From a virus: a DNA stretch of 54,162 bases. The stretch lies in the IMG/VR virus record IMGVR_UViG_3300044655_000258, positions 1 through 54,162 of that record, one strand, 5' to 3'. A program made the position numbers and the translations under genes. The first letter of the stretch is position 1. Every line of letters starts with the position of its first letter. The notes under the pieces were generated by a model. It did not search any database. It had not been told where the DNA came from and saw nothing but the letters and a program-made list of their open reading frames with translations. Of this stretch, positions 45,668-53,687 are shown in pieces.

Positions 45668-45760
45668 AGTCTGTGGTGGGCAGACTGGTACTAAACAATA
45701 CCCACCATCATTGGCTACCTGACTCCGAGACATGTTGTCTCCTACAGTGCAGCCCCAACT
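45668..45760 (+). ncRNA. Likely pseudoknot and hairpins before scaffold gene
   Basis: Stem 1 AGTCTG (45668-45673) pairs with CAGACT (45681-45686). Its whole 7-nt loop TGGTGGG is exactly complementary to CCCACCA at 45701-45707, giving an H-type pseudoknot. A GAGACA-TGT-TGTCTC hairpin (45727-45741) follows within a GGCT/AGCC frame. The 127-bp gap holds no gene. Confidence 0.55.
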
Positions 45761-45772
45761 TAAAAGGTAAAT

Positions 45773-46645
45773 ATGACTGAAGTAGTCTTGGAACAAAAAC
45801 CGCAGGCGACAGCGCTTGCTCCGTTCGGTAAACGCAACACCAACCGTGAACGCATTGAACGCGAAGAGCAGGAACTGAAAGAACTCACTGAGAAGAATGT
45901 AGAGAAATCTGCAGCTGTTGAAGATGGCGCAGAAGACGACAGCAACTTGTCAGCAGAAGAGAAGAGCTTTAAGAAGCGCTATGGTGATCTTCGTCGTCAC
46001 TCACAGCAACAACAGCTTACCCTGCAAAAGCAAATTGACGAACTGCGTACACAACTTACTCAGTCTACCGAGAAACAAATCAAGCTACCAACGAACGAAG
46101 AAGACCTTGCTCGTTGGGCAGCAACCTATCCTGACGTGGCAAAGATTGTAGAGACAATCGCCATCAAGAAAGCTAAAGAGCAAACTGCTTCTATGGAGCA
46201 ACGCTTTGCTGCATTGGATGAACAAGAGAAGCTGACAGCACGTGAGAAGGCTGAGCTTGAGTTGATGAAGATTCATCCAGACTTTGACACCATCCGAGAC
46301 ACCGATGACTTCCATGACTGGGCAGACGAGCAACCTAAGTGGGTGCAACAAGCCCTATATGAGAATGATACAGATGCTCGTGCTGCTGCTCGTGCCATTG
46401 ATCTTTATAAGGCTGATCGCAACATGGCTAAGACGAGGTCGAAGAAGGAAGATACTTCTGCAGCACAAGGTATCCGTACCCGTAGCGAACGATCTGCACC
46501 TACTCGCAACGATACCGAAGGCGTTATGTACGAGTCTCAGGTGGCTAAGATGTCTAGTAAGCAGTATGAAGCCAACGAAGAAGCCATCATGAAGGCTATG
46601 CAAACTGGTAAGTTTGTGTACGATTTGAGTGCTGGCGCACGATAA
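45773..46645 (+). CDS. Capsid scaffold-like protein, 290 aa
   Basis: The product is highly charged and helical (RERIEREEQELKELTEKNVE, LQKQIDELRTQLTQ), with a conserved KKRYGDLRRHSQQQ block near residue 65 and a basic, helical C terminus (SSKQYEANEEAIMKAMQTGK). Position just before the capsid gene, length and charge match podovirus scaffold proteins that guide prohead assembly and then leave. A short MSBs-like coiled coil is possible at residues 75-100. Confidence 0.75.
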   Translation: MTEVVLEQKPQATALAPFGKRNTNRERIEREEQELKELTEKNVEKSAAVEDGAEDDSNLSAEEKSFKKRYGDLRRHSQQQQLTLQKQIDELRTQLTQSTEKQIKLPTNEEDLARWAATYPDVAKIVETIAIKKAKEQTASMEQRFAALDEQEKLTAREKAELELMKIHPDFDTIRDTDDFHDWADEQPKWVQQALYENDTDARAAARAIDLYKADRNMAKTRSKKEDTSAAQGIRTRSERSAPTRNDTEGVMYESQVAKMSSKQYEANEEAIMKAMQTGKFVYDLSAGAR

Positions 46646-46648
46646 TAG

Positions 46649-46678
46649 TTGACACGGGCTGAAAAAGTCTGGTATAAC
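46649..46678 (+). promoter_or_regulatory. Sigma70 promoter, TTGACA-N18-TATAAC
   Basis: A consensus -35 overlaps the scaffold stop region. The -10 TATAAC has an upstream TGG. It drives the HNH and major capsid genes. The expected start near 46685 coincides with the first base of the structured leader. Confidence 0.82.
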
Positions 46679-46685
46679 TTTTAAC

Positions 46686-46736
46686 AGGACGAAAACGACG
46701 ACGGTCGCTGACAGTGCTAACTCACTGTCTAGTCCT
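46686..46736 (+). ncRNA. Three-way-junction leader at the transcript 5' end
   Basis: An outer stem AGGAC/GTCCT (46686-46690 with 46732-46736) encloses CGAC-GACG-GTCG (46696-46707) and a 7-bp hairpin GACAGTG-CTAACT-CACTGTC (46710-46729). TTTATTAAA follows. It begins at the predicted transcription start, 25 bases before the HNH start codon. Confidence 0.55.
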
Positions 46737-46761
46737 TTATTAAATCTAGTTAGGGATTGAA

Positions 46762-47322
46762 ATGAATGATGTAAAGACTTGCAGTTGTTGCAAGGTTGAG
46801 AAGCCTTTGGTTGAGTTTGGGAAGTCCAGCAAAGCCACAGGTACAGGTTACAAAGCTGTCTGTAAGATTTGTTTAGCTGAGAAGTTGAGGATGGCACGGT
46901 TAGCCAACCCAGAAAAAGCTAGAGAACGAGATAGGATTTGGGCTAATAAGAACAAAGACAAGATTAGTGAGAAGAATAAACAACGATACACTAATTTGAC
47001 TTTGAATGAGAAGTTTGTTCAGCTAGTCAAGAATGCTAGTAAACGTGAACGAGTAAAGTGTTTTATCACTGTTGAACATCTACATGATGTTTGGCAGCGA
47101 CAAAAAGGTCTGTGTGCATACACTAAGTTGCCGCTATCTAGCGAAGCTCACCAACTTAATACAGTAAGCCTAGACCGAATCGATAGTGACAAAGACTACA
47201 CGGCTGATAATATACAGCTAGTCTGCGTACCTATCAATAGAATGAAGTTGGATTATTCTGAAGATCAGTTTATCCAGCTTTGTAAGTTAGTAGCGCAAAA
47301 CGTAAGTAAGCAGACAACCTAG
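46762..47322 (+). CDS. HNH homing endonuclease between scaffold and capsid genes, 186 aa
   Basis: An N-terminal C4 zinc ribbon (CSCCKVEKP ... CKICLAEK) and a charged linker lead to the HNH core WQRQKGLCAYTKLPL, SLDRIDSDKDYTADN and NRMKLDYSE. The arrangement parallels the HNH gene at 11769-12263, although the sequences differ. Interrupting the conserved scaffold-capsid pair is typical of homing genes that target conserved head genes. A GAATACC/GGTATTC hairpin follows. Confidence 0.85.
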   Translation: MNDVKTCSCCKVEKPLVEFGKSSKATGTGYKAVCKICLAEKLRMARLANPEKARERDRIWANKNKDKISEKNKQRYTNLTLNEKFVQLVKNASKRERVKCFITVEHLHDVWQRQKGLCAYTKLPLSSEAHQLNTVSLDRIDSDKDYTADNIQLVCVPINRMKLDYSEDQFIQLCKLVAQNVSKQTT

Positions 47323-47338
47323 TTGATCTAGCCTATAC

Positions 47339-47365
47339 GAATACCTTAATAGCTAGGGGGTATTC
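47339..47365 (+). terminator. Hairpin after HNH gene
   Basis: A perfect 7-bp stem GAATACC/GGTATTC surrounds a 13-nt loop, followed by TTATAC, a poor U-run. It may attenuate or protect RNA ends. The capsid gene starts 84 bp later with a strong AGGAGA site. Confidence 0.45.
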
Positions 47366-47449
47366 TTATACACCTAGAAGAGACAGCCCTGTGATACTTG
47401 AGTGAGCGTATTTTGTATATGCCATACATTTATCTATAGGAGAATTTTC

Positions 47450-48520
47450 ATGGCTTTCCCTTCAGCTGCAGGTCATTCCAATCTGCCAAATGGTAACTTT
47501 AGTTCCGTTATTTATTCCAAAAAAGTACAACTGGCGATGCGCAAATCGTCGGTCGTCGAAGACATCACAAACAGTGACTACTTCGGTGAAATTGCCCAGA
47601 TGGGGGACTCAGTCCGTATCATCAAGGAGGCTGAGGTCAGCGTTCAACCCTATAAGCGTGGTACTCAAATCACTGCTCAGGATCTGGACGACGAAGACTT
47701 CACACTGGTTATCGATCAAGCTAACTACTTTGCATTCAAAATTGACGATATCGAGGCTGCTCACTCTCACGTGAACTTCATGCAGATGGCTTCGGATCGC
47801 GCTGGCTACCGTCTCCGCGACCAGTATGATCAAGACGTGCTCGGTTATTTGACTGGTTACACCCAGTCTGCTTTGCATGCCAATGCTGACACTGCTCGTA
47901 CCACTATCCCCGGCACTAAAGCTGTTGCCACTGCTGACGCTGATGAATTGCTGGCTTCCATGAAGCTGAGCCGTCCTAGCTTCGGCAACTTGACTACCGC
48001 TGGTAGCGTTGGTGACTCCATTCCTTTGGCTCCTCGCTTGCCCGGTGCAACGTCATTGCCCACTGCCACTGTGTCGCCTTTGATGGTGATCGCACGTATG
48101 GGTCGTCTGTTGGATCAGCAGTTCGTTGACACCCAAGGTCGTTGGTTGGTCGTCGATCCAGTGTTCATCGAAATGTTGAAGGACGAAGACAGCCGTCTGT
48201 TGAACTCCGACTTCGGTGGTTCCGGTCTGCAAAACGGTCTGGTCATCAACAACCTGCACGGCTTCCGTGTGTATGTGTCGAACAACCTGCCTAAGATTGG
48301 CACTGGTGCTGGTACCGCTGGTACTTCTGCTCAGTCCACCAACTTCGGCGTGATCGTTGCTGGTCAAGACGCTGCTGTGGCAACTGCTCAGCAGATCAAC
48401 AAGACCGAGACTTACCGTGATCCCGACAGCTTCGCTGACATCGTGCGTGGTATGCACCTCTATGGCCGTAAACTGCTGCGCCCCGAGGCTATCGTGACTG
48501 CAAAGTACAACGTGGCCTAA
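47450..48520 (+). CDS. Major capsid protein, 356 aa
   Basis: The ATG at 47450 follows AGGAGA at good spacing; the longer in-frame start at 47402 is in the leader. The product shows VIYSKKVQLAMRKSSVVEDI, EVSVQPYKRGTQITAQDLDD and ADRAGYR-type segments (SDRAGYRLRDQYDQDVL), with a C-terminal DSFADIVRGMHLYGRKLLRP. The length and order after scaffold suit a podovirus HK97-fold capsid protein. Strong ribosome site and a terminator after the gene fit high expression. Confidence 0.88.
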   Translation: MAFPSAAGHSNLPNGNFSSVIYSKKVQLAMRKSSVVEDITNSDYFGEIAQMGDSVRIIKEAEVSVQPYKRGTQITAQDLDDEDFTLVIDQANYFAFKIDDIEAAHSHVNFMQMASDRAGYRLRDQYDQDVLGYLTGYTQSALHANADTARTTIPGTKAVATADADELLASMKLSRPSFGNLTTAGSVGDSIPLAPRLPGATSLPTATVSPLMVIARMGRLLDQQFVDTQGRWLVVDPVFIEMLKDEDSRLLNSDFGGSGLQNGLVINNLHGFRVYVSNNLPKIGTGAGTAGTSAQSTNFGVIVAGQDAAVATAQQINKTETYRDPDSFADIVRGMHLYGRKLLRPEAIVTAKYNVA

Positions 48521-48530
48521 TAATGGAACA

Positions 48531-48553
48531 GGGGAGGCTCAAAAGGCTTCCCC
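48531..48553 (+). terminator. Hairpin terminator after major capsid gene
   Basis: GGGGAGGC pairs with GCTTCCCC (one wobble) around an A-rich loop, followed by GTTTCT. It is GC-rich and right behind the capsid stop; the U-run is short, so partial readthrough is expected. Confidence 0.65.
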
Positions 48554-48591
48554 GTTTCTACATACACATCTCTCAATAAAGGAAATTTAAA

Positions 48592-49080
48592 ATGGCTACT
48601 GTTACTACCCTCGCTGGTGGCGCTACCGCTGGTCGCACCGCTGCTCCCGTGCCTTATGTCGTTGACAAGGTCATCGACTTCGCTGCTGCTGCTACCGCCA
48701 AAGGTTCTGCCTTGGCTGCTGCTGACGTGATCGAGTGCATCTCTGTTCCCGCCAACACCGTCATCTTGAACGCTGGCTTTGAAGTTATCACCGTTGCTGG
48801 TGGTGAGTCTTCTGACACCACTTACGACTTGGGCGTGACTGGCGTTGATGCTGACGTGTTCGTTGACGGCTTCGACGGTGACGCTGCTGCTGCTGGTGCT
48901 TACGCTCAGAACGCTGCTGCCTTCCAACCTGTCGTGATCGGCACTGCTGACACCATCGACTTGGTCATCGCCACTGCCACTACCGCTCCTACCTCTGGTT
49001 CGTTGCGTGTGTGGGCTGTGCTGGTGAGCGTTGACGGTCGTCCTGCTACTACCGAAGTCGACCGCGACCAACTGGCCTAA
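48592..49080 (+). CDS. Probable head decoration protein, 162 aa
   Basis: A beta-rich Ala/Val/Thr-rich protein (VIECISVPANTVILNAGFEV, DTIDLVIATATTAPTSGSLR) with an acidic middle. It follows the capsid gene and has its own AGGAAA site and terminator, like minor or decoration capsid proteins made in large amounts. The family name is uncertain. Confidence 0.65.
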   Translation: MATVTTLAGGATAGRTAAPVPYVVDKVIDFAAAATAKGSALAAADVIECISVPANTVILNAGFEVITVAGGESSDTTYDLGVTGVDADVFVDGFDGDAAAAGAYAQNAAAFQPVVIGTADTIDLVIATATTAPTSGSLRVWAVLVSVDGRPATTEVDRDQLA

Positions 49081-49099
49081 TCTTTTAGGCTGACCTAAG

Positions 49100-49136
49100 A
49101 GGGAGGGTCTTTCACGAGGCTCTCCCTTTTGTTGTT
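49100..49136 (+). terminator. Intrinsic terminator after decoration-like gene
   Basis: AGGGAG pairs with CTCCCT around a 16-nt loop and is followed by TTTTGTTGTTT. It separates the head genes from the tail and neck genes. Confidence 0.75.
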
Positions 49137-49157
49137 TGAAACATACAGGAACATATT

Positions 49158-49601
49158 ATGGCTATCACATCTGCACTCTGCACCAGCTTCAAGAAAGAAT
49201 TGTTGGAGCGTAAGCACGACTTCAATGCCACTAGCGGTCACACATTCAAGATTGCTCTGTACACATCGTCTGCAACTCTCGGTGCATCCACTACCGCTTA
49301 CACCACCAGTAACGAAGTTGTTGGTACAGGTTACACAGCTGGTGGTGTGACATTGACAAACATCGACCCAACATCATCGGGCACTACAGCCTTTGTAGAC
49401 TTTGCCGATGCAACATGGCCTAGCGCAACCATCACTGCTGCTGGCGCTCTCATCTATAACACCACCACTGACGGTGGCTCTGGTACAACCAACGCTGTTG
49501 CTGTCATCTCCTTTGGTGGTGATAAGACTTCGACTAACGGCGACTTTGTTGTGCAGTTCCCTGCAGCAGACGCAAGCAACGCAATTATTCGTTTGGCATA
49601 A
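49158..49601 (+). CDS. Beta-rich structural protein, 147 aa
   Basis: The sequence AITSALCTSFKKELLERKHD, FKIALYTSSATLGASTTAY and VTLTNIDPTSSGTTAFVDF is a pattern I recognise from phage structural proteins found near neck genes. The Thr/Ser/Ala composition and alternating strands suggest a virion surface or neck part. No named function. Confidence 0.7.
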   Translation: MAITSALCTSFKKELLERKHDFNATSGHTFKIALYTSSATLGASTTAYTTSNEVVGTGYTAGGVTLTNIDPTSSGTTAFVDFADATWPSATITAAGALIYNTTTDGGSGTTNAVAVISFGGDKTSTNGDFVVQFPAADASNAIIRLA

Positions 49602-49611
49602 GGTTGCTTAA

Positions 49612-50583
49612 ATGGCAACAACAACACGCACTGGCGCGATATACGGCATAGGTACCTACGGTACTTCCGTCTATGGCGTTAGCAATGTTGCTTACGTTCC
49701 AGACGGTGTAGTCTCTGTAGCCACTTCAGACAGTGGTGTTGTCATTGAAGCTGATGCCAACCACGTTGTTGTCAGTCTTGTCAGTCCAGCCATTGTAGGC
49801 AGCGTAGGTGTTGTAGGTGTTGCTGTCACCAGTCTTGTTGGTGTGGTTGCTACAGGCGCTATAGGCACTGTAGCTTTGTCGCTTGGTTGCACTACAGACG
49901 CTACAGGTGTTGCTGCTACAGGCGCTGTAGGTAGTTTGGTTGTTGTCGCTGAAGCCAACACACCATTGGTTGGTGTTGCTGCAACAGGTGTTGTCGGTAC
50001 AACAACAATCGTTGCTAATGCGACAACACTTGTCACAGGCTCTGAAGCTGTTGGCGCTGTTGGTGTTCCTGATGTTCGCTCCATCAACCGCATCCCTGTA
50101 GATGGTGTAGCTGCTACAGGCGCTGTAGGCGATCTAACAATTGTTGCAGACTCTAACATCACACTTGTTACAGACGCAATCAGTGTTACACTCGGAGATG
50201 CTATTGCTAAAGCATCATCTCTCACAATCGTTAGTGGTGTATACGCTACAGGTTTTATTGGTGATGTTGCTGTTGCTGAGAATGCTAGACCAACTTTTGA
50301 TGGTGTCAGCGCTGCTGCAGTTGTAGGAGATGTAACAGTTGTTGTAGCCGTGTTCGACTATGACGCTGTTGCTTCTTTGTATGCTAGAACTAGGGCAGTG
50401 CTTGTCGAGCGTAAGGCAACCAGTAAAGAACGCACTATAGCGATTGCTGCTCAGCCCCGTATTGTTTATGTTGAAGCTAGGTCTACACCACCTGCACGAA
50501 CCTATAACGTGTCGACAGAAGACAGAAAAGTGTACACATATAGAAAGACTAGCTCGTCTGACAGAGCAGTGATGGTAGCTTAA
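49612..50583 (+). CDS. Repeat-containing virion protein (GVAATGAVG repeats), 323 aa
   Basis: Residues about 30-250 contain about nine copies of a roughly 22-residue unit with GVAATGAVG and T/V-rich strands, as in phage tail-associated beta repeats. The N terminus (GAIYGIGTYGTSVYGVSNV) looks like an anchor, and the C terminus is basic (RTRAVLVERKATSKERT). It may bind the host surface or decorate the tail. Sequence repeats may vary between strains. Confidence 0.7.
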   Translation: MATTTRTGAIYGIGTYGTSVYGVSNVAYVPDGVVSVATSDSGVVIEADANHVVVSLVSPAIVGSVGVVGVAVTSLVGVVATGAIGTVALSLGCTTDATGVAATGAVGSLVVVAEANTPLVGVAATGVVGTTTIVANATTLVTGSEAVGAVGVPDVRSINRIPVDGVAATGAVGDLTIVADSNITLVTDAISVTLGDAIAKASSLTIVSGVYATGFIGDVAVAENARPTFDGVSAAAVVGDVTVVVAVFDYDAVASLYARTRAVLVERKATSKERTIAIAAQPRIVYVEARSTPPARTYNVSTEDRKVYTYRKTSSSDRAVMVA

Positions 50584-50602
50584 ATAGGATAGGAATAGAT
50601 AT

Positions 50603-50920
50603 ATGTCGTTTAAATGGCCTCCAAAGGATAAGGACGAGTTGCTAGATTACAGTGTAGACTGGTCTAGGTTCTTGGGTGCTGCCACCATTAGTTCCGTTAC
50701 TTGGTATGTAGACGATGCTACTGGTACTAAAACTGCACTCACTGCTGGCAACACAGTCAATGGTATTCAGAACGTTGCACAGACCATTAGTGGTGGTGTA
50801 GCCACCATCAACCTCGGTCTTGGTACAGCCAACTACGACTACAAATTTACATGCCGTATGGAAGACAGTGCAGGCAGCATTGCTGAACGAGTTATTCGTT
50901 TGAAGATTAAGGAACAATGA
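50603..50920 (+). CDS. Small beta-sandwich tail-associated protein, 105 aa
   Basis: FKWPPKDKDELLDYSVDWSR, ISSVTWYVDDATG and TCRMEDSAGSIAERVIRLKI match an Ig-like pattern found in phage fibre or tail adaptors. It lies directly before the tail tubular proteins. The role as adaptor is inferred from position. Confidence 0.65.
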   Translation: MSFKWPPKDKDELLDYSVDWSRFLGAATISSVTWYVDDATGTKTALTAGNTVNGIQNVAQTISGGVATINLGLGTANYDYKFTCRMEDSAGSIAERVIRLKIKEQ

Positions 50921-50921
50921 T

Positions 50922-51650
50922 ATGGCATACGACTACATCGGGCTTGTCAACGAAGTCAATCGTCGACTCAACGAAGTGGAACTGACCTCTGGCAATTTTG
51001 CTACAGCTAAAGGTTTCTATTCGCAGATCAAGGACAGTGTCAACTCTTCCATTCGTGACATCAACCAGACACACTACGAGTGGCCTTTCAACCACGTGCT
51101 TGCTGAAGATACATTGACAGCTGGTACAACCCGTTATGCTTTCCCTAATGATGCTGGGTCGATTGACTTCGATACCTTCCGTATCAAAGAAAGCACCACA
51201 TTCGGTAATGCAACAGTGAAGCTTAGTGTCGTTGACTATGACGACTATCTAACCACTGCTGTCGACCAAGAGTATGGTGACAACACTTCTAAGCGTCAGA
51301 TTCCTGATGCGGTGTTTCAGGCACCAAGCTTGGAATGGGGTGTAATACCACCACCTGATCAAGCCTATGAAGTTGTCTACGAATACTACCGGGTTCCTGT
51401 AGATCTTGAGAGCGCTACAGACGTTCCTTCCATTCCAGAACGATTCCGTCATGTCATCATTGACGGTGCTATGTATCATGCTTATATGTTCCGTAGCAAT
51501 GAACAAGCTGCCAACATTGCCAAGGGTAAGTTTGAAGAAGGCTTGAAGCGTATGCGTACCATCTTGGTCAATCGCTTTGTTTACATGCGCTCTACTGCCA
51601 TCATTCAATCTGGTAGCGGTAGTAGTGCTTTTGGTGATCGGGTGCGCTAA
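50922..51650 (+). CDS. Tail tubular protein A-like (gp11-type) adaptor, 242 aa
   Basis: It begins YDYIGLVNEVNRRLNEVEL with SSIRDINQTHYEWPFNH, as in podovirus head-tail adaptors. A helical body and beta core lead to GAMYHAYMFRSNEQAANIAK. It overlaps the next gene by one base. It should join the portal to the nozzle in the short tail. Confidence 0.8.
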   Translation: MAYDYIGLVNEVNRRLNEVELTSGNFATAKGFYSQIKDSVNSSIRDINQTHYEWPFNHVLAEDTLTAGTTRYAFPNDAGSIDFDTFRIKESTTFGNATVKLSVVDYDDYLTTAVDQEYGDNTSKRQIPDAVFQAPSLEWGVIPPPDQAYEVVYEYYRVPVDLESATDVPSIPERFRHVIIDGAMYHAYMFRSNEQAANIAKGKFEEGLKRMRTILVNRFVYMRSTAIIQSGSGSSAFGDRVR

Positions 51651-53632
51651 TGGCTGATGGACTCCAGACATATCCGTTTGAGTTCCGTGGTGGACTCATC
51701 TCCAACCTGTCCCCGTTGCAACATGGTACACAGGCTCCCGGTAGCGCTCGTCTGCTGAAGAACTTTGAGCCATCCACTGACGGTGGTTACAAACGCATTG
51801 AAGGTTACGACAAGTATTCAAGCTCGTTCGTGCCTGCTTACGGTGAACCAAAGGTGCAGGGGTCTGGACAGACTGGTACAACACTGGTGCTTGCCAACAT
51901 CTACACCGCTCCCATTGAAGGCTCCACATTCACCATTGCTGGTGTCACTGGTACCTACACTATCGCCACAGCAGGTGTGTCGTTTAACAGCACATACAAA
52001 CAAGCAACACTGACATTGACAACATCGCTGGCTTCTAGCCCAGCCGATAAAGCTGCTGTCACCTTCACAAGTCATACAGGCACCATCAAAGGTGTTGTTG
52101 CTTGGAACGAGACAGTGATGTCCTATCGCAACTCTGACATCTACACCACCACTGGCACAACACACACTAAGGTGTCTAAGCCTTCATACGGCACAGTGCT
52201 TGTGAACGGTGGTGCTCAGACAGGCGCTACATTGAACGTTGATGGTTTGACAGGCTTGCCACAGATTGGTGACACATTCTCCATCGCTGGTGTTGAGAAG
52301 GTGTATACAGTGTTGGCTGTACCAACTGTAACGTCTGGTGCTGCTGCGTTGTCCATCTACCCTTCGTTGGCATCTAGCCCTGCAGACAATGCAGCCATCA
52401 CCATGCTGTCGTGTGACAGAAGCGGTGGTGGTAAGCTGCGTGTTGCTAAGTATAGAGTGGCTGGTGTAGACAAAGTTGCTGGTGTTGATGGTACTAACAC
52501 TCCATTCATTTGGAATGGCAGTGCCTTTGCAGAGATGACAGGTGCTCCGTCTGATGTAGTTGGTGCAAGCTTCATTGCTTACCATAAAAATCAAATGTTC
52601 TTCGCTAAGGGCGAAACTTTGACATTTACGTCACCTTATACCGACACAGACTTCAGCGCTGCTAACGGCTCTGGTGTCATCAACGTTGGTGGCACTATCA
52701 CAGGCATCATCCCTTTCCGTGAAGCTCTCATCATCTTCACAGACAAAACCATCAATCAACTTGTCGGTAACACTTTGCAAGACTTCGTGTTGCAGCCTGT
52801 AACAAAGAATGTTGGCTGTGTTGCTCCTGACACTATTCAGGAAATTGGTGGTGATGTCATCTTCCTTGGTCCTGAAGGTTTGCGTTTGTTCAGCGCTACA
52901 GACCGTGTTGGTGACTTCAACTTGGGTGTGGTGTCTAAACCTATTCAGAACGAGATGACATCGCTGATTGCTTCTAGCAGCAGCTTTGCCAGCTGTGTTA
53001 TTAAACAGAAGTCGCAATACCGCATCTTTGGTTACAACGCTACAGGAACATCTACAGCGAACGCTAAAGGTGTCTTGGGTACACAGATGGTTGGTGACAA
53101 CACCAGCACTATGTCGTGGGCTGAGACATTGGGTATCAAAGCCTATGTTGCTGATGGTGACTATGAAAACCAAACAGAGACATTGGTGTTTGCTCACGAC
53201 GATGGTTACATTTATGAAATGGAAAACGGCAACAGCTTTGATGGAACAAACATCATTGCTTCATTTGCTACACCTTTTGTTTCAATCAACGATCCACGTA
53301 TTCGTAAAACGTTTTACAAACTATTCCTCTACACAGACCCTCAAGGGGGTGTCACCACCTCTGTCAACTTGAAGCTTGACTTTGACACACAAGGCAGCAT
53401 TCAGCCTGACACTATTGAGTTGTCTAACGAAGCAGGCACTGTGGGTTTCTATGGTAGCTCTGGTGCTAGATATGGCACCACAGTGTTTGGAAGTAAGTTG
53501 GTAAAGCAGTTTGAGACTCAAGTGATTGGGTCGGCTTTTAGCGTGTCGCTGCAGTTTGTGTCGGATGGTCAAAACCCTCCGTTCAGTTTGGACGCAGCAA
53601 CTTTGGAATTTGCAACACATGACAGGCGTTAA
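51650..53632 (+). CDS. Tail tubular protein B-like (gp12-type) nozzle, 660 aa
   Basis: It begins FEFRGGLISNLSPLQHGTQA, GSARLLKNFEPSTDGGYKR, a pattern of T7-like nozzle proteins. Two tandem Ig-like or beta segments (TFTIAGVTGTYTIATAGV and FSIAGVEKVYTVLAVPTV) follow near residues 70-230. A beta-propeller-like body shows IIFTDKTINQLVG and DVIFLGPEGLRLFSATDR. It follows the adaptor gene and precedes the fibre. Confidence 0.8.
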   Translation: MADGLQTYPFEFRGGLISNLSPLQHGTQAPGSARLLKNFEPSTDGGYKRIEGYDKYSSSFVPAYGEPKVQGSGQTGTTLVLANIYTAPIEGSTFTIAGVTGTYTIATAGVSFNSTYKQATLTLTTSLASSPADKAAVTFTSHTGTIKGVVAWNETVMSYRNSDIYTTTGTTHTKVSKPSYGTVLVNGGAQTGATLNVDGLTGLPQIGDTFSIAGVEKVYTVLAVPTVTSGAAALSIYPSLASSPADNAAITMLSCDRSGGGKLRVAKYRVAGVDKVAGVDGTNTPFIWNGSAFAEMTGAPSDVVGASFIAYHKNQMFFAKGETLTFTSPYTDTDFSAANGSGVINVGGTITGIIPFREALIIFTDKTINQLVGNTLQDFVLQPVTKNVGCVAPDTIQEIGGDVIFLGPEGLRLFSATDRVGDFNLGVVSKPIQNEMTSLIASSSSFASCVIKQKSQYRIFGYNATGTSTANAKGVLGTQMVGDNTSTMSWAETLGIKAYVADGDYENQTETLVFAHDDGYIYEMENGNSFDGTNIIASFATPFVSINDPRIRKTFYKLFLYTDPQGGVTTSVNLKLDFDTQGSIQPDTIELSNEAGTVGFYGSSGARYGTTVFGSKLVKQFETQVIGSAFSVSLQFVSDGQNPPFSLDAATLEFATHDRR

Positions 53633-53635
53633 AGC

Positions 53636-53663
53636 TTTACAGCTTTGATGTTTCGGTTATAAC
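53636..53663 (+). promoter_or_regulatory. Promoter before tail fibre, TTTACA-N16-TATAAC
   Basis: A near-consensus -35 and TATAAC -10 with a 16-bp spacer match the late rightward promoter. The expected start lies about 18 bases before the fibre ATG. Confidence 0.65.
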
Positions 53664-53687
53664 TACACACACTAGACAGGAACTATT

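Noticed and set aside
46686-46736. Hammerhead ribozyme in the capsid leader
   Set aside because: A three-way junction is present, but the conserved CUGAUGA and GAAA core residues are missing.
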